Below are positions 48,956 through 51,143 of a stretch of 51,143 nucleotides of DNA, piece by piece. The stretch is from positions 1-51,143 of the forward strand of contig JASANZ010002141.1 of assembly GCA_030849805.1 (NCBI GenBank), written 5' to 3'. The translations under genes and the position numbers were made by a program. Within the stretch, counting starts at the first letter, position 1; every line of letters begins with the position of its first letter. The notes beneath the pieces were generated by a model. The model was not told the DNA's origin. It did not search any database and saw only the letters and a list, made by a program, of their open reading frames with translations. The DNA is from Sergeia podlipaevii (Eukaryota > Euglenozoa > Kinetoplastea > Trypanosomatida > Trypanosomatidae).

Positions 48956-50605
48956 CTACTTCTTCTTGAGTATGTCCGCCAGGGTGGGATAAGTCTTTTT
49001 GCATACGTGTTCGCAAGGGCCGCCATGGCATGTGAGGGTGCAGGCGGTGCCACAGCACGTGAGCGGCTTGCCACACACCTTTCCGCATGACACATTCTTG
49101 ATATGGCAAGCCATGTGGTATGGCATCGGCTGCTTGTGAGACGCACACAACTTCTCTACTGGTATCACGCACTGCGGACAGTCCGCCTCCGCGTGGCACG
49201 GGTGGTTCGGAGCGTGGCCGCATGGCCGGGGAACAATACAGGGATACGTGCAGCGTGGCAATGGAGTACCACACGGGACCGGCGGCTCCACCCACGTGCG
49301 TCGGCACCTGCAGTATAAACGCTCATACGACACGTTGCCGCACGGAGGGCACGGTCCTTTATGACAAAGTTGCCCGCACTGATGTTGTCCACACGAGAGT
49401 TTCTTGACGCAGATGGCGTAGCACATATGGTCGCTCGTGCAACACGTCTCCGTGCACTTGTGCTTTCCGCATGACAGCAGTTTGCGGCAGACACGCGTAC
49501 ATACAATGGGGAAATCTGATGGCACGCACTCAGACGACAGAAAAGCCTCCTGCGCCGCGGCTGCCCACTGCTCCTTGGGCAGGTACTGGCAGAAACAGGG
49601 AAATGCCACCTGCTTCTCTCCGCACCGGCATGGTTGCGTCACCATTTCTCTGCACGGGGCACAGGGGGTCTCGTCGTGACAGAGGTACCAGCATGTGTGC
49701 CCACACGGAAGGGGCATCTCGCAAAGGAGGCCACAGCTCGGGACAGGGTCGGTGCAGGACGTGCGCAACCCCGGTTTCACCAGTGTCTTGCCGCAGGGGC
49801 AGTACTTCTGTCTCTCAGGGAGTCTCAAACATGGTTCGCACGGGCCGTCATGGCAGATGGCCCCGCACTCATGCATTCCGCAGTCCCGCTTCTTATGGCA
49901 CACCTGCTGACAACGAAACCCTGGCTCGACCGCACACCGCCGCTTGCGGGTCGTAGCCCCACAGTAACACGCCTCCTGGATCAGGACCGTGCAGACAGGA
50001 CATGGGCCGTCGTGGCATGATGCGGGGCATGTATGATGGCCACAGTCCTGCAGCTTCCCACATGTCTCGCCACACTCGAAGCCATGAATTTGGCTAGAGC
50101 ACCCTACCACTTTTGTATGCTTCCCGCAAAAGCACTCCTGCTCACGTGTGCGGCTACACAGTGGGCATGGCCCCGGATGGCACAGCAACGTGCATCGGTG
50201 GGGGCACTTCTCGTCCGCTTGGCGCCGCGCACAGGGCTCCCCGCAACTACCAGGCACTAGCATACCGTCTGGTCGAGGATTCACAGATTTTCCACAGAAG
50301 CACGTGTATGTGGCGGCAGTGTTAGTCTCATTTAGCGCTTGGCAGAGCGGACAGCGAAACTTCCCGCGCACTTGTGCCTCCTCCACCCCAGAGGTGCTCT
50401 GCAAGTGACGCTCTCGTTCCTGCTTCTGCGAGTCTGCCCAAAACGCGATGCAGCGGAGGTGCAGCACGCCATAGCAGGAGCGGCATGACCAAATGGGTTG
50501 ACCACGGCTAATAGCTTCAGTGCATACCGCACATTCACGCGTGCCGCTCGTGAGTTCATCACTAAGCTGGTCGATGAGAGAGGAAGATGCCAAGGGAGGT
50601 GGCAT
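48956..50605 (-). CDS. NF-X1-type zinc-finger protein with N-terminal RING/PHD-like motif (549 aa)
   Basis: ATG at 50605. Residues 25-88 carry a C4HC3 pattern (C25/C28, C41/C44, H49/C52, C85/C88), the RING/PHD-like motif that opens NFX1-family proteins and suggests ubiquitin-ligase activity. From about residue 105 to 535 the chain is an array of NF-X1 repeats, recognisable as 'CGxHxC...CHxGPCxxC' units: for example CGHHTCPASCHDGPCPVC, CGMHECGAICHDGPCEPC, CGQHQCGQLCHKGPCPPC and CCGTACTLTCHGGPC. In other eukaryotes NFX1/NFXL1 proteins act in transcriptional or post-transcriptional control. The length is half that of human NFX1, because the R3H and long N-terminal parts are absent. The C-terminus ends ADILKKK. 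It is the first gene of the unit inside the window. The role in this organism is unknown. Confidence 0.95.
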   Translation of the reverse strand: MPPPLASSSLIDQLSDELTSGTRECAVCTEAISRGQPIWSCRSCYGVLHLRCIAFWADSQKQERERHLQSTSGVEEAQVRGKFRCPLCQALNETNTAATYTCFCGKSVNPRPDGMLVPGSCGEPCARRQADEKCPHRCTLLCHPGPCPLCSRTREQECFCGKHTKVVGCSSQIHGFECGETCGKLQDCGHHTCPASCHDGPCPVCTVLIQEACYCGATTRKRRCAVEPGFRCQQVCHKKRDCGMHECGAICHDGPCEPCLRLPERQKYCPCGKTLVKPGLRTSCTDPVPSCGLLCEMPLPCGHTCWYLCHDETPCAPCREMVTQPCRCGEKQVAFPCFCQYLPKEQWAAAAQEAFLSSECVPSDFPIVCTRVCRKLLSCGKHKCTETCCTSDHMCYAICVKKLSCGQHQCGQLCHKGPCPPCGNVSYERLYCRCRRTWVEPPVPCGTPLPRCTYPCIVPRPCGHAPNHPCHAEADCPQCVIPVEKLCASHKQPMPYHMACHIKNVSCGKVCGKPLTCCGTACTLTCHGGPCEHVCKKTYPTLADILKKK

Positions 50606-51143
50606 ACCAGTGCAATGTGGTGCGTGCGTGTATTGCCACTCTTGATGAATGCTTCTTTCTTTCTTTTTTTGCGTTGTTGTTGTTTTTTTTGGGGGGCTTT
50701 ATGTATGGCAAAATGTGTAAAAAAAAAAAGGAAATAAACAGATTATTAGGTATTACTAAGTGCTTGAAACAAATTTTATTACTTTTTACCCTAAAAAGTC
50801 AAGATTAAATCAGAAAGAGGAAGAGAGATGTATATTGAAGTCCAGTGGATAAAGCAATGTTGCCCACTTAGCATATTACGTGAGAGCACTCACACACACA
50901 CACAAAAAGTAGATATACTATCACGCAAATGTGGTCGTCATAACAACTTTCTAAGCGATGCTTCTTCTTGTACGTCCTCTTCATCAGTATCTATATATAT
51001 ATATATATATATATATAACATTAGGACGCAATATGAAACGCAGTGAGTCTACAATAGGTCATATATATTAGCTTCCCATTTGTTTGTATTGCCTTTGTCG
51101 CTCCTACCTTTAGTAAAAAAAAAAAGGGAGAGAGAGAGAGAGA
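50606..51143. other. Spacer upstream of the NF-X1-type gene
   Basis: No gene is visible to the right edge. It holds a T8G6 block at about 50683-50696, an A11 run near 50719-50729, a CA repeat near 50890-50903, a TA repeat at about 50992-51016 and a terminal GA repeat at 51128-51143. Confidence 0.6.
50697..50698 (-). promoter_or_regulatory. Candidate trans-splice acceptor for the NF-X1-type gene
   Basis: The minus strand has TTTCCTTTTTTTTTTA, then AG in ATAAAG about 92 bases before the ATG at 50605. Confidence 0.35.

Noticed and set aside
48514..49146. Minus-strand frame of 210 codons
   Set aside because: It overlaps the NF-X1-type gene in another phase and its second half reads spacer repeats.

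Overview
The window reads as a stretch of trypanosomatid (kinetoplastid) nuclear chromosome. Fifteen long intronless genes all lie on the minus strand. They are separated by 0.4-3.6 kb of AT-rich spacer full of homopolymer A runs (pyrimidine tracts on the sense strand), CA/GA/TA/TAA microsatellites and no recognisable promoters. This fits one directional polycistronic unit processed by spliced-leader trans-splicing. Coding regions are much more GC-rich than spacers and rich in Ser/Ala/Gln low complexity. The genus cannot be fixed from the sequence alone. No tRNA, rRNA, spliced-leader gene, retroelement or strand-switch region was found.

In transcription order (high to low coordinate): an NF-X1-type zinc-finger protein with an N-terminal RING/PHD-like motif (48956-50605); an XPB/RAD25-type TFIIH helicase with a C-terminal extension resembling a WWE domain (45053-48166); an unrecognised 445-aa protein (43309-44646); a 1051-aa ankyrin-repeat protein whose middle resembles a Cbl-type helical/EF/SH2 module (39561-42716). 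Then come three consecutive, divergent ERI1/3'hExo-like DEDDh exonucleases: a tail-anchored one (37879-39036), one with a roughly 890-residue disordered N-terminus (32890-36315) and a compact one with an internal insertion (29825-31282). Next are a 1487-aa disordered protein with scattered Cys clusters (23698-28161), an unrecognised 457-aa protein (21713-23086), ADF/cofilin (20769-21194), an F-box-like/TPR-like protein with an N-terminal SUMO-interaction-like motif (15355-18879), a multi-pass and probably mitochondrial membrane protein (10695-11789), an unrecognised 302-aa protein (7877-8785), a glycine-zipper membrane protein with acidic tail (5378-6691) and a 1110-aa coiled-coil protein (694-4026).

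The most notable points are the ERI1-like triplet with one membrane-tethered member, the SH2/TKB-like module fused to ankyrin repeats in a lineage not known for SH2 proteins, and the WWE-like tail on XPB. A single N at 7440 flanked by two nearly identical 289-bp copies looks like an unmerged contig overlap, so that region should be distrusted. The long gap 11790-15354 holds a compositionally distinct island with small plus-strand reading frames. Neighbouring genes in such units are usually functionally unrelated, so apart from the exonuclease cluster the gene order is weak evidence of joint function.
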